A stretch of DNA of 64,000 nucleotides from Pontederia crassipes (Eukaryota; Streptophyta; Magnoliopsida; Commelinales; Pontederiaceae): contig CM060184.1 of the NCBI GenBank assembly GCA_030549335.1, positions 44,109,909-44,173,908 of the forward strand. Reading direction: 5' to 3'. The translations under genes and the position numbers were made by a program. Within the stretch, counting starts at the first letter, position 1, and every line of letters begins with the position of its first letter. Positions 23,090 through 35,130 of the stretch are shown here, in pieces. Under the pieces are notes generated by a model. The model saw nothing but the letters and a program-made list of their open reading frames with translations. It was not told the DNA's origin and searched no databases.

Positions 23090-23600
23090 TCTATATATGT
23101 ACTTCAAGAGAATATATGCGTGTTCCTACATTTGTGTATGTTCTTTTTATGAAACAAAGTCTCTCATTAGAAAATATGCGTATTCCTTGGAATAAAGTCA
23201 CTCACTATCGTGGTGTGCGTATTCCTTGGAATAAAGTACCTCAATATTATGATGTACGTATTCCTAAGAATGTGGCCTAGTTAGCTAATGTGATGATGTT
23301 GATATGATTCTCCAACTATGTTAAGATAAAAAATGTTATAAGATAAAGTAAGAATGAAAGTGAAGTTTAAGTTTAAAGTATCTTATAACAAAGAAAGTTA
23401 AGATGATGATGAAGTAAAGATGAAAAGTAAAGTCCTACACTTATATATGCACTTCAAGGGGATCCAATCTCAAGAAGTAAAGTCCTATGTATGTACATTC
23501 CAATGAATAATGTTCCTCATCATAAAGTGTGTGTATTCCTAAATATGATTGAGAATAAAGTTCATCACTATTATGATGTGTGTATCCCTAAGATATGACT
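23090..23600. repeat. Degenerate repeats with GTGCGTATTCCTTGGAATAAAG core
   Basis: Six or more imperfect copies of a 40-60 bp unit, each with a GTATTCCT.(G)AATAAAGT.C core and a CACTAT.RTGATGTG spacer, lie in the U5-side half of the solo LTR. They explain the overlapping ORFs at 23001-23280. Confidence 0.65.
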
Positions 23601-24408
23601 TATGACATAGAATGAAAGTCAAGATGGTATTATGTGATAAAGATGAAGGATGAAGATGACACGTGAAGGATGACATAATAAAGAAAAATAAAGAAGGAAA
23701 GAAGATCCAAAGAAGTTATAAAGTAACTCTGAGGAAATGTAAAGTATGAAAGAAGTCAAAAAATAAGTAAGGATCAAGGAGCTATAAAGAAACTCCTAGG
23801 ATGTACATGACAATGAAAAATCAAATGTTAAGTCACGATTATTTATAAATGATATGAATGTATGTTTCATGTGCATGATACTTGTAGATAATGGATCTGA
23901 AGTTAAGCAGGTATGACATTATGTTTATATTCATGAATGTTATATGAAGAATGAATGTAAATGTAAGGTTCATGATATAATTCATGCATGTATGTTCCTA
24001 CATTATTGTTATTATGAGGACGATGCATCATATGTAGTATAGCATGACATGCATGATCTTTACATACTCTAACTAGGAAACCTGTACTCTGAATTCGTGC
24101 AGGTAACTAAAATTAAATGATGGATGACAATTCAAGCTCATGATGAAGTGTTGCACATGTTTAGGATTAAATAAGTTCTATAATTCTAGATGAACAATGA
24201 AACTAATGATGTAATGAAGATTTTAGGCATTTAATATCTTATGAAATAGTAATTTATTTGATTAATAAAAATTATTTAATTATTATAATTTTCTCTAAAT
24301 TATCAAATATTTCGCTATTAATTTATGTATGGCGAATGGACTAACAACATGAAATGTTATCTAAATGCCCGAAACTTTAAAAGTTGAATTTTGGGTCACT
24401 ACAAGAAT

Positions 24409-24928
24409 TCTTTTTTTCTTTTTATATTGTCTGTCCGGAAGTAGTGTCGATAATTCAATTTGCATGGTGCTAATGGTTATGCATACTGTCAACGAATTGA
24501 AAATCAATTCACTGTCGAGCTTTATTAATTCGGTAAACTCGCTTCACGTCACATAGTTGACAATAGTAAGTGAAGCTCTATAAAATTCACATTTAGATGA
24601 ATTCAAACTCGAGATTATCCCTCTACCCCAAGTACTGTTAATGCTTTAAGTAGAATTCTAATGCCCCCAATAATATCCTTACATGACGATTAGACGCTTA
24701 TGAAAGGTGCTATATATATCTACATGTTGTACATAATTACTTTGACGTTCTTTGACAACGTTAATAGGCACAAATAAAAATAAAATAAAATGCTCTAAAT
24801 GCAAAAACATATTACATCATTCTTTAATTCACTATGAAAATCAAACAAAAGATGTGTATAAACTTAAGCTGACCTACAATCTAGCATTATCACGAGTATG
24901 GACTGTTAAAAATGCCACCACCCTTACC
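24409..24928. other. Intergenic DNA, nothing recognised
   Basis: AT-rich sequence between the solo LTR and the hAT MITE. No repeat or conserved ORF seen. Confidence 0.5.
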
Positions 24929-24936
24929 TGCAGGAT

Positions 24937-25720
24937 CAGTGGCGGAGCCAGAAATACTTTGAGTGGGTTCACATTCACGTATATAATTGAAAATTTTGCC
25001 TTTGTAAGTTTTAAAATTTATATATATATATATATGTATATTAGAATCCAAAATTAATTAAAATGTTTATATTATGATATTAAAACATAATAATAATTTG
25101 TAATATTATTTATAACACTACAATTAAAAAAAGATCATGGATACAATTTCTTTTGATTTATTAAAAATAACTTTAACACTTAACAAATAATAAGTAAGTG
25201 TAATATAAGATAGTAAAGATAAATATTTAACTATATTAATATATTAACAAAAAATATTGCATTATTATTTATGTATATCAATTATATATAATAATTATAA
25301 ATCAAATGAACATATATAACATCATAATTACCTAATTATACAATGATTAAAGGTAAGTAAAGCATAATGTTTAAAGAGAAAGAATGAATTGATCGGATGA
25401 AAATAGAGGAAAAATTCTATAATAAAATTATAAAATTTGGAAGACCAACTATAAAAATAAATGGTAAAAATGATGAATTTGGACCACTTAATTAAGAAAA
25501 ATAATTGATTAAAAGCAATATATAAATAAAAATATTGGAAAAACAATGTAAATGACAAAGAGCGAAAGGGAGTTTCGAACTTGAGTCATCTGGTATTGTT
25601 TTAACACAGTTGACCAATATGACAATAGTAAACATGTGAATGCATAAATAACTAAATATTACTAATCTATGATTAGTGCCTGCACTTGCAGGCGCGTGGA
25701 CCCACGTAGCTCCGCCCTTG
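24937..25720. mobile_element. hAT-type MITE, perfect 8-bp TSD
   Basis: The 784-bp AT-rich element starts CAGTGGCGGAGC and ends GCTCCGCCCTTG; the two ends are inverted repeats matching at 10 of 12 positions. It is flanked by perfect 8-bp repeats TGCAGGAT (24929-24936, 25721-25728). The GTGGCGGAGCCAG terminus is a common plant hAT signature. There is no transposase; the ORF at 25328-25558 is AT-rich noise. Confidence 0.9.
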
Positions 25721-25728
25721 TGCAGGAT

Positions 25729-26579
25729 CCAAACGAATGGGAGGCGATTCTCATATCATACATAATTGTTGTTCATATCATAATTAATAGGTCAAAATTT
25801 GAGATTAATAATAGAAATGGTAAATAATTGATGTCGATAAAATCAATGTAATTAATAATATCCATATATCTCATAATAAAAAAGATTGATGATCCATAAT
25901 CAATGATAATATAATATCATTAGTTAAATAATCATCTTTATTTTGCTTTAACAATACGATATTTTATCTTTGCATTATGTTACTATTTGATGTGTTATAC
26001 TATGTAATTTAGATTCAAAACTTTGACCAATAGTAGCTTTGGGTGATCATGCAGACATGGGTTATACTATATATTCAAGTGCCACTGTTTCTCATCGCTT
26101 TTGTTGCCTCCCTACTCTAGAAGAGGTGATCTCTCTCTACAACACAGAATGAAGAGAGAGTATAATACTCTCGACCTAATTAAGATATTTTTTAAAATTT
26201 AATATCATTCGAATTTAAAACGTGCATGCATTTAAAGATGAAATAGTAGTTATAAGTTCATTATCTTCGTTCATATAAAAATATTCAATCAATTCTTTTG
26301 ATTCACCACAAAAAAAAAAAAAGTGAGCCAAGAGGAAGACAATGGTTACTTCCATGGACTCTTGCAAAAGAAGATGAGACCAAGAAGAGTGCCGCTACTC
26401 TTGGTTTGACATGATTCCCGGTCCGGCGTGGGCTCCCTTGCTTCTCGATGAATGCATCTCTCTCATCCTCTTTCATTGGCTTGCACTATCGATGGCGGTG
26501 GACAAGGAGTGGGACAGCAGGGATCTTGCCACGAGACACCTCTCCTTCTGGTGGCACATCTTCTTCAGGCTTAAATTTG

Positions 26580-26624
<45 letters not shown>

Positions 26625-27262
26625 TTACCTTTGTGGTACATTTCACCTAGTTTCGTTAAACAGAACATTCTCTCGTCAACATCATTTCGCGGAGGAGTCA
26701 TAAAAAATATCTTTCTCAACATTAATGTCAACATTGTTACAATATTAATTCTTTGAATGATCCTCTATATTTGCCGCTATCATCTACCGGAATAGACTCA
26801 TGCTTTTTTTATAGTTTTCTCCAATTATGTTATGAAGGAATTTGAATTCTGACATTCGCTTGTCCAAGCCATTCTAAAATAAAAGGCACCGCTTAAAATT
26901 TTATTCGCACCAAATTATGTTTGAATTTAAGATGAATAAGTCCTATTAAACATAACTCTTAGATGTTTACCAATTAAAAAAAATAAAATATCATACCTAG
27001 TAGTTGCTTTGAAGTCCTTCCTCGCTCGTATGACCAACCAACTTTTGTCACAATTTTTTCCCCATCTAAAGTTATTCTTATAACATTTGGAATTTAATTT
27101 GCCAAGTAAAATTAAAATTTGGACGTATCTTTAAATATATGTCTCACATCTTTATGCACAATATGCATTATCTTCAATATCAACAATTTAAGACTCAAAC
27201 ATAATTTTCTATAACTAAAGTATAGACATCTTGAGAATTATTATTAGAAATCTCATAATTAA
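25729..27262. other. Intergenic DNA with a TA microsatellite
   Basis: Mostly AT-rich. A GC-richer patch at 26330-26575 has short ORFs (for example one starting MIPGPAWAPLLLDECISL) that I cannot assign. A (TA)n run of about 20 units lies at 26580-26620 and drives ORFs of Tyr-Ile repeats on both strands. Confidence 0.5.
26580..26620. repeat. (TA)n microsatellite, about 20 units
   Basis: Uninterrupted TA run. Confidence 0.95.
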
Positions 27263-27785
27263 TAATATCTTTTGAAAAAGAGGATAGAATTGGGAAGAAA
27301 TTTGGTCGTCGCTGCATTGGTGCGTCTGACTTCGTCTTCGTCCACAGGGGCTGCATATTGACGTTCCTGGTGCCGGGAAAGAGAAAGAGAGGGTGGGGGT
27401 TCACCGCCGTCCTGCGTCATCATCCTCGTTCAACGTGAGATGTTTTTCTTTTCTTTTTTAAATTTATTATTATATATTATTTTATGTAAAAATGAAATTT
27501 AATTTAGAAGTATAATGAATTTTTTACGAATACGAAAAATAAGAAATAAAGGAGAAGTGGACGAAATTAGATGGAAGAATTAAATTAAAAAAAATGTGAT
27601 AATTTAGATATCCAAAAAATAAAATTAATAGTTTAAAGTTAAATATAGAAAATAGTAATAATTTAGGAGTGATTAAAGGCTTAATATCTTTTGAAAAAGA
27701 GGATAGAATTGGGAAGAAATTTCGTCGTCGCTGCATTGGTGCGCCTGACTTCGTCCACAGGGGCTGCACATTGACGTTCCTGCAT
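27263..27785. repeat. Direct repeat pair of about 105 bp bracketing a MULE-type TIR
   Basis: The sequence from AATATCTTTTGAAAAAGAGG to CATTGACGTTCCTG occurs at about 27263-27372 and again at 27682-27785 with few changes. Between the copies, about 27540-27681, lies a sequence that matches the inverted-repeat end of the Pack-MULE at 11012-12442 (AATTTAGGAGTGATTAAAG, GTGATAATTTAGATATCC). No opposite TIR is evident to the left, so this could be a half element or a segmental duplication. Confidence 0.6.
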
Positions 27786-28021
27786 GGCTGCCGGTTTTTT
27801 GATATTTTTCTTTCTCTCTTTCCCTTAATTCCTTGGCCATCTTTTTTTCTTTTCTTTTCTTTTCCTCGTCCATCTCGCCCGCAGCGAGCCCTACACGTAC
27901 TTCACGCGGGTGTCTATCTTGTTCCATATTTTTAAATCCGCATTATCCCATTATGATCGGATCCATGCACCTGCAGCAACACAACAGCATGCAATTGCCA
28001 ACCATAAAATACAATGAGGAC

Positions 28022-28027
28022 CACGTG
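28022..28027 (+). promoter_or_regulatory. G-box (CACGTG) upstream of polyamine oxidase
   Basis: A palindromic CACGTG in the context GGACCACGTGGGACA lies about 175 bp upstream of the TATA-like box. G-boxes bind bZIP and bHLH factors in plants. Functional use is inferred only. Confidence 0.45.
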
Positions 28028-28195
28028 GGACACACTTGAAAGTTCCATTAACGATCGATCATCATTCATCAGTCTGTTCGTTGCTCGATTTTTAATTCCC
28101 TTTCTGTAGCAAGGCCAACTTAATTTGCCTGTTGCCTGCCTGCCTGCCTGCCTTTCTTCCTTCCCGTTTCATTCAGTCCTCCTAGCATCACTTTC

Positions 28196-28206
28196 CTAAT
28201 AAATAC
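28196..28206 (+). promoter_or_regulatory. Probable TATA box of polyamine oxidase
   Basis: CCTAATAAATACC lies about 80 bp upstream of the ATG, a usual distance for a plant 5' UTR of 45-55 nt. A (TGCC)n run lies just upstream at 28129-28153. Confidence 0.55.
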
Positions 28207-28281
28207 CCGAGCAAGATCCACCTCGATCAATTTGCCCTAAGTTAGTCACCCACGCCAACTTGCATCACAAGTCGCAACCCA

Positions 28282-30623
28282 ATGAAGGCGTTCACCTTAT
28301 TGGTTACTCTTCTGCTCACGGCTTATGTTGCCGGAGCCGCCGCCGCCGCCCATCCAAAAGTCATCGTCGTAGGCGCGGGGATGTCCGGTGAGCTACCATA
28401 AAACTAGAACGTACACGCATGCAAATGATTATTATGATCAGGGGCCCTTGTTTGTTCAATCTTTTAAGTGCGTACTGGATTATACATAAGCATATTTATA
28501 TCAAGGCAAGTTTTTCTTTTCTTTGTCGTTCAGGTATTTCTGCGGCGAAGACGTTGTCGGACGCAGGGATTACCGATTTCCTGATCCTCGAGGGGACGGA
28601 TCACATCGGTGGCCGCATTCATAAGGTCAAGTTTGGAGATGTTTACGTGGAGAAGGGGGCCAACTGGGTGGAAGGGGTGAACGGCAAAGAGACGAATCCG
28701 ATATGGACCATGGCCAAAGATCTCAAGCTCAGAACGTTCCGCTCCGACTTTGGAAACCTTTCACAGAATGTCTACAAAGAGACGTACGTATATATATACA
28801 CCCTCCTCCTCCTCCTCCTCCTCCTCCTCCTCCTCCTCCTCCTAAGTTCTAACTTCCTGTACTCACGTATGTACATAGAAGTACTCAGTATATTTTACAA
28901 TGTTTCTGTCCTAGTTCTAAGTTTGTCTTGTTATATTGAAACATTGATCACATCAGCGGTGGCCTTTACGACCCGACGGAAGTGGAGGAAGAGATCGCGC
29001 GTTTGGACAAATTCGACGAAGCCGGACAGGATTTCACCAAATCTTTGCCACCAAGTGGCCTTCAAGACATCTCACAATTGACGTATCAACGCCTGTTGGA
29101 TCAGTAAGATGAGCACCCCCACTGCATATATATTTTCCTAGTTATTGAGATACATAAGAAAACATATATATTAAAACACATGAAAATAAGGAGAGTTATA
29201 AGAAGAAGACACAAAAAGGAGCTAACTGATCAAGAAGGATGAATTTGTCAAGTGTGCAAGAGTCCTCGGATGTGGTTGATATGTACATATATTGAACAGT
29301 ATCTTTATCGCCCTTAATACGCACTGAGCAAAGCAAAGGAAGACGTGCAATATGTTTCTTACTTGTCAACCCTAGTTCTGTGTTGGGTGGTTCCTCCATA
29401 TGGGAAATTCACCCATCCCATTGATAGACTTTTAGTGTTGCGTGTGTGAGAGCTTGTGTTTCTTTCAGCAAATTAACGAGAACATATAGATTTCTCTCCG
29501 TTATACATATTAGACCATTAGGTGGTATGTACAGTATGTATGATGTAAGAAGAATGAAGTTGAAGTTAAAATAAACTATGTTATATATACTTTTCTTTTG
29601 GAGTAAATATTATGATTTTATACATTGTTTGATATATATGTATGTACGAATGTATGCAGCGTGCCGTCAACTCCTCTCGAGATGGTGGTGGACTACTACG
29701 GTTGTGACTACGAGTTCACCGAGCCGCCGTCGGTGACTAGCCTGCAGAACACGGTGCCGCTGCCGACGTTCGCAAACTACGGGGAGGACGTCTACTTCGT
29801 GGCCGACCAGAGGGGCTACGCCACCGTCGTCTACAACTTGGCCAAACAGTTCCTCAAGACCGACAAGACCGGCGCCTTGAACGACTCGAGGCTCGTGCTC
29901 AAACAAGTGCCAACAGAAAAAAAAAATGACCACCAACAAAAAGAAACTTCAACTTGAATATAAACTACTAAACGCAATTGATTATTGAAAGGTGCATTAA
30001 ATATACATCTATCTATTCATGGGAGTTCACGGCATCTTATTTAAAGGGGACACGGATCTGGAATCAACTTCTTTGAGGTCTAGAATAAACTGAATAATCG
30101 TAAAAATATAAGTCACAGCACATGTACACCCACATAAGTAGTTAACAAACGTAATTTCATTAAAAAAATAAATATTTATTTGAAGGATATTACCCGAACA
30201 ATTATGATTATTAAAAAAAGTTAACATCATATACATACATGTTTGTAAGATATGTTTGATAGATTCATAGTTTTGTTGGATCGAAATCTTTTGGCATCTT
30301 TATTAAACAAAAAATACTTGTCAGAAATCTTTGATATATCCATAGTTGACATCATATTAAACAATAGCCAGCCTTAGCTGATCCTTCTAAAACTGAGAAT
30401 TAATGGAAGGTTAATTAATTTATAATTTTCGGTGGACTAAATTTGCCTCACCCAACTTTATATACTTGTATGCGTGCAGGTGGTAACTTCTATACATTAC
30501 TCGAAGAGTGGTGTGGTGGTTACCACGGAGGACGGCATTGTTTACAAAGCAGACTACGTTGTGGTGTCTGTGAGTCTTGGCGTCCTGGAGTCCAACCTCA
30601 TCAAGTTCAAGCCATCTTTACCT
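28282..30623 (+). pseudogene. PAO: Polyamine oxidase, 5' two-thirds (five exons), truncated by LTR element
   Basis: FAD-dependent polyamine oxidase of the flavin amine oxidase family, like maize apoplastic PAO, which oxidises spermine and spermidine and makes H2O2. Exons are 28282-28387, 28534-28783, 28957-29103, 29660-29906 and 30480-30623. All introns are GT-AG, all junctions keep frame, and there are no stops: 298 codons in total. Residues 1-23 form a hydrophobic signal peptide, supporting secretion. The FAD-binding VIVVGAGMSG is at 28-37, IGGRIH at 60-65, GANWVEGVNG at 77-86, and DYYGCDYEF with YFVADQRGY in exon 4. The family is about 480-500 residues, so the last ~195, including the C-terminal FAD contacts, are missing. 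Intron 5 is entered by a retrotransposon LTR at 30774, and no later exon is seen beyond it. The exons are intact, so the break looks recent. It could also be a gene split by misassembly. Confidence 0.92.
28801..28843 (+). repeat. (CTC)n microsatellite in intron 2
   Basis: About 14 CTC units just 3' of the exon 2 donor. It may act as part of a polypyrimidine-rich intron and is likely length-variable. Confidence 0.95.
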
Positions 30624-30773
30624 GTAAGTATACGAGTATATATGCATATATATATATATATATATGAATTGCATTCTAGTGATACAAAATCGTATTATAT
30701 ACGAATAACAATATCTGCTCTATCAAAATAATTCATCGTCGAGAATTGAATAGTATAACATATAAGGATATTT

Positions 30774-32996
30774 TGTAACGCTCCCGAAATCGCACCTCCC
30801 GCCACGTAGGCGGTCAGTTTGACCCCGGGAGCGCTACACTGTCTATTACTCTATTGACCTTGACTACTCAGCAAAACTGCTTACGTGGCACTGATAAAAT
30901 AATAATAAACATAATAAAGGACTTTAAACGCGGAAGAGTAGTCGAAATGCCATGATGAATACCTAACATGCGGAAATTCATAATGTCTTGTATGATAGAA
31001 AAATATATATGCGGAAGTCTATGATGGTTCATATTATAAAAGATATGCGAAAATATAATAAAACTTGTCTGAAGTTCTATGAGCGAAAGTAAAATATGAT
31101 GTCTATGAACATAATAGGATTTAAACATAAATGTGATAAAAAAGCTCGGAGTAGACAGATCAGTCATGTGCAGCATTCTCTAAACTCTGCGCCCTCCATC
31201 ATCTTCTCAGTTTGCATTCTCACCTGCAAAATCCCAATGCAGGGGAATAGAATATCCATGAGCAAATATGCCCAGTACAATAGCTATAGACGGTAAAAAA
31301 AGGATCGATGAAAGCAATATATAAGTCTTTATTCAAGTCAGTACTCCGTTCTTTATTATAATAATACTTTATCTTTGCTTTACTTTGACTTTGCTTTACG
31401 ATGTCTCTGCTATGTTGTGCTATACTTTACTTTACATTATCTCTGCCTTGCTTTACAATACTTTGCTTTACTGTGAGTTGCACTACGTCTTTTACATTGC
31501 TAGAATATTCTTAGAGTTTGTTGTCCTATGCAAGCTCGACTTTATTAGGTTGGGAAGCCAGAGGTTCCTCTCTGATTCTCTGATGCCAGTAAGCCCATAA
31601 GGGAAAGAGGTGGGTGTTACTACCTCACTCAGTTCGGAAGGTAGGGGGAAGAATTCCTACAATTCAGGAACAGTGGTCGGTTATGAGACCCGTAGGTTCA
31701 CTGTCTCCTCAGCTAGCTACCTGTCCCTCTGGCATAATACTTTAATCTTTAAGGAAAGGGGTATGTCCTTTAGTATCACCCTTCATTCGAGATACAGGTG
31801 AGAGAAAACCTGAAATCTCAGGAATAGTGGTCATTTAAGACAGTAGCGTCGCTGTCCCCTCAGCTAACTATATATCCCTTCTCTCTTTAATCTCTAATCT
31901 TTGCTTTAACTTTGGGGGCGGCACATAACAATCCCATATTTTTGTTCTTGCTTTGTTTATCTTTAATCATTGTGAATCTATGATTTAGGATCGTCTTTGT
32001 ACAGTAGAACTCAACCAGTGTAGGCGAACTGGTCAGAGTCTCCGTTATGTTTGAGGTAAATCCGTCCAATTGGACCAATTGGGTCTTTGTTAGAATCGGT
32101 CGACCGTTCCTGGTGGACCGGTCGACCGTTTAGTTGGCACAGATCGACCAGTCCTCTGGGATCAGTCGACCGTGTTCTTTACTTTGGTTTTATGGATCGG
32201 TCGACCGATATGGGTGTCGGTCGACCGTTCATTTTGCTATGAAGATGCGCATTGCGCATCGGATCGGTCGACCATTCTCTGGAACCGGTCGACCGATCAC
32301 AAGATCAAATTTATCTGTCGGAAATGTAAATCGATCGACCGCCATGGTGAGGCCGGTCGACCGATAATGACGTTCACGTGGGTTCTTTACGCAGACGGTC
32401 GACCGTTCTCTGGAATCGGTCGACCGATCACTGCGATAAAATAGGGCCGCCAGATTTTATCTCTGATTTCGGCGGTCCTCCGGCCGCCCATCGACGCCGA
32501 CATGAATATGAAACATGTAGGAAATAACTTCAAGATCATATTGGACCTATCCTACGCATTCAACAATCGCTTTTTCATCATGGATTTAGAATGCTAAGGG
32601 TACCTTTTCCGATCGCACTATCAAATTTTTCGGCGAATTGCTCATCGTCGGTCGCTCCTGATCGACGAGGAAGGTCCGCGTCTTTCGTGCGCACGTCGAG
32701 GGGCATCTGTGCTCGTGAATTGGTCGAAGGTGCGTCAGAGGGATTGACCGTTCGCTGCTCTGTCGCTCGATCGCGTGTCATCGCCGGTCATCAAAAGAGG
32801 AGAAAAAGACGATGGAGGTGAGAGGAGGACGGGGGTTCCAAGAGGGTGCAAGTGCGGCCCTCCCCCACCTCTTATACGCCCCGGCCGACCCTTGGTCGGC
32901 CGAAGGCAAAACGGTGGAAGACCAGGGGAGGCAACGCCTCCCCTGCCGACCGTTCGTTTCGAATTTCCTTTTTTTATTAGAAACCGATACGTCACA
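30774..32996 (-). repeat. 3' LTR of family A gypsy element
   Basis: Full 2.22-kb LTR from TGTGACGTATCG (minus strand start at 32996) to the end GGGAGCGTTACA at 30774. A polypurine-like tract (minus strand AAAGAAAATTCG to TAGAGGATAATAA, about 32997-33020) precedes it. It has the GC-rich promoter block (32590-32960) and the CGGTCGACCG array (32096-32430). Confidence 0.9.
32096..32430. repeat. CGGTCGACCG palindrome array, second copy
   Basis: Twelve CGGTCGACCG-type sites in 335 bp, at LTR positions about 570-900. The surrounding spacers differ from those at 4105-4442 while the palindrome core is kept. Confidence 0.85.
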
Positions 32997-33050
32997 TTAT
33001 TATCCTCTAAAAAGAAAATTCGTAAATTCGTCCTCGAATTTGGATAAGGG

Positions 33051-34428
33051 TTAAGGCTTACCGAAAAGTTCAAGAAATTTCTCTCGCATTTTCGATTCGA
33101 CTTTCCAAGTTGCTTCTTTTTCTTGGTGATGCTTGCATGCCACTTTGACCAGTGCTACCCTCTTCTTCCATTGTTGGTGTACTTGATATTCCAATATCTT
33201 CGTGGGTTGTTCCTCATATGTCAGATCCTCCTTGAGGTTTGATTCCTCAATTTTGATCACGTTGGCGTAGTCGTGCTTGTACATCCGGAGTAGCAAGACA
33301 TGAAAGACGTTGTGTACCCCTGAATACGCTGGAGGCAGGGCCAACCTGCATGCTGAGTCTCCGACCATTTCGGGTATCTCGAATGGGCCTACGTACCTTG
33401 GGCTCAATTTTCCCCGTTTGCTGAAACACATTACTCCTTTAGTGGGAGAGACCTTGAGCAGAACTTGATCGCTCGCCTTGAACTTATGTTCTCGGTGCTT
33501 CTTATCCGCGTAGGCCTTCTGACGGTCTTGAGCAGATTTTATTCTTTTCTTTATTAGTTCCACTCTGTCTGTATACTCCTGTGTCTGCTTCTGTAATTCA
33601 GCACTTAAGATTTTCCTTTCTCCAATCTCGCCCCAACATGCCGGAGAACAACACGGGCGACCATACAATGCTTCAAAAGGAGACATCTCTATGCTAGCAT
33701 GGAAACTGTTATTGTAGGAAAACTCTATGAGAGGAAGGTGTTTATCCCAATTACCATGCCAATCCAAGGCGCATGCTCTCAAAATGTCTTCCAACGTCTG
33801 GATTGTCCTCTCCGATTGGCCGTCCGTCTGAGGATGAAACGATGTGCTATACCGGAGCCTTGTCCCAAAAGCATTCTGGAGACTTTTCCAGAATCTGGAG
33901 GTGAACTTGAGATCTCTGTCGGATACAATGGCTGTTGGGATCCCGTGAAGCCTAACAATCTCCTGCACATATAGATCCATGAGGCTTTCAAGGGATTGTT
34001 TTACCTTAATGGGTAGGAAGTGAGCCGATTTAGTAAGTCGGTCCACTATAACCCAAATGGCGGCGTGTCCCTTCAGAGTCCGAGATAGACTTGTGATAAA
34101 ATCCATAGATATTTCTTCCCACTTCCACTGTGGGATGCCCAGACTCTTCAAGGTTCCCTATGGCTTCTGATGTTCGATCTTGACCTGTTGGCACACAATG
34201 CATTTGGAGACATACTCCGCTATCTCCTTCTTCATGTCTGGCCACCAGAAACTTTTCTGTACATCCTTGTACTCCCTGGTGAATTGCAAATTTAGATTTG
34301 TGGCATTCGTCTAGAACTTCTCTTCGGAGTTCCAGGTTGTTCGGTACCCATAGCCGGTCGCGGTACCTGATGCCACCATCCGAAGAGAACTTGAGGTTCG
34401 TTATTTCCATACTTGTCTTTATCATCAT
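33051..34428 (-). pseudogene. Family A gypsy integrase with chromodomain-type tail
   Basis: The minus strand encodes the zinc-binding region with breaks (34428-34160: DRLWVPNNLELRREVLDECHKSKFAIH), then a long open frame from 34151 to 33051. That frame has the DDE core: [39 protein letters not shown]. The GPY-like [15 protein letters not shown] follows, then [15 protein letters not shown] and the chromodomain-like [15 protein letters not shown]. The integrase core and C-terminus are uninterrupted over 366 codons, the best-preserved part of this element. A frameshift separates it from the upstream zinc finger. Confidence 0.92.
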
Positions 34429-34470
34429 ATCTTGATACTCTGTGTCTTCTACTTGTGCTTCTATGATCTT

Positions 34471-35130
34471 TCATATCACATCTGGCACTATGCGCTGCAT
34501 CATCATTATCGATCCATCGTGCCTCACTTTTGGTGTCCATTTGAATAGTTCTTCCATGAGTTCGAACCGCCATAGGCGCATGTAGGCTAAGGATCCTTCC
34601 CATTTCCGACTGAGAGCGTCAGCTACTGAATTTGCCTTACCGGGTTGGTAGTTAATGGTAAACTCGTAATCTTTCAAGAATTTCATCAAACGCCTTTGAC
34701 GCATATTCAGCTCCTTCTGTGTAAAAACATATTTTAAGCTCTTGTGGTCTGTATAGACCATAAATTCTTCTCCATATAAGTAGTGACGCCAAAGCTTGAG
34801 GGCGAACACTACTGCTGCCAACTCGAGATCATGCGTGGGATAATTGACCTCATGCTTCTTCAGCTGCTTGGACGCGTATGCTACCACCTTCCCATGTTGC
34901 ATTAATACGCATCCCAATTCTGTACCACTAGCATCGCTGTATACCACGTAGCCATCGTTGCCCGATGGTAACGTCAGGATTGGTGCTGAAGTTAGTCGCC
35001 CCTTCAACTCTTGGAAACTTTCTTTGCATTTGGGCGACCAGATGAACTTTTCTCCTTTCCTTGTGAGCTTGGTCAGCGGCAATGCTATTCTGGAGAAGTC
35101 TTTGATAAAACGTTTATAGTAGCCGGCCAA
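34471..35130 (-). pseudogene. Family A gypsy RNase H domain
   Basis: An open 219-codon segment starts in the RT connection ([15 protein letters not shown]) and carries [46 protein letters not shown] and [13 protein letters not shown]. These hold the Asp and Glu residues of the Ty3-type RNase H. It ends [13 protein letters not shown] and a linker, and stops at 34471 before the integrase zinc finger. RNase H removes the RNA strand from RNA:DNA hybrids. Confidence 0.92.

Larger units (their letters stand above)
21868..24403 (+). mobile_element. Solo LTR of a gypsy family, TSD AGAAC/AGAAT
   Basis: A 2.54-kb sequence starts TGTAATAACTTG and ends GGGTCACTACA. It is flanked by AGAAC (21863-21867) and AGAAT (24404-24408), a 5-bp TSD with one mismatch. 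It contains the GTATGTAAAGGGGATCCAA plus CCCTCTCAATGATG core seen in the LTRs at 20531-21823 and 46924-48919, and a related TTTACATACTCTAAC.GTGCAGGT segment near its 3' end. It has no internal domains. ORFs at 22076-23280 are short and unconserved. Confidence 0.8.

Noticed and set aside
26411..26756. ORFs ending in Tyr-Ile repeats
   Set aside because: Driven by the (TA)n microsatellite. The non-repetitive part matches nothing known to me.
28419..29081. 220-codon ORF overlapping polyamine oxidase exons 2 and 3
   Set aside because: It reads through introns 1 and 2. Splice sites and family alignment support the five-exon model instead.
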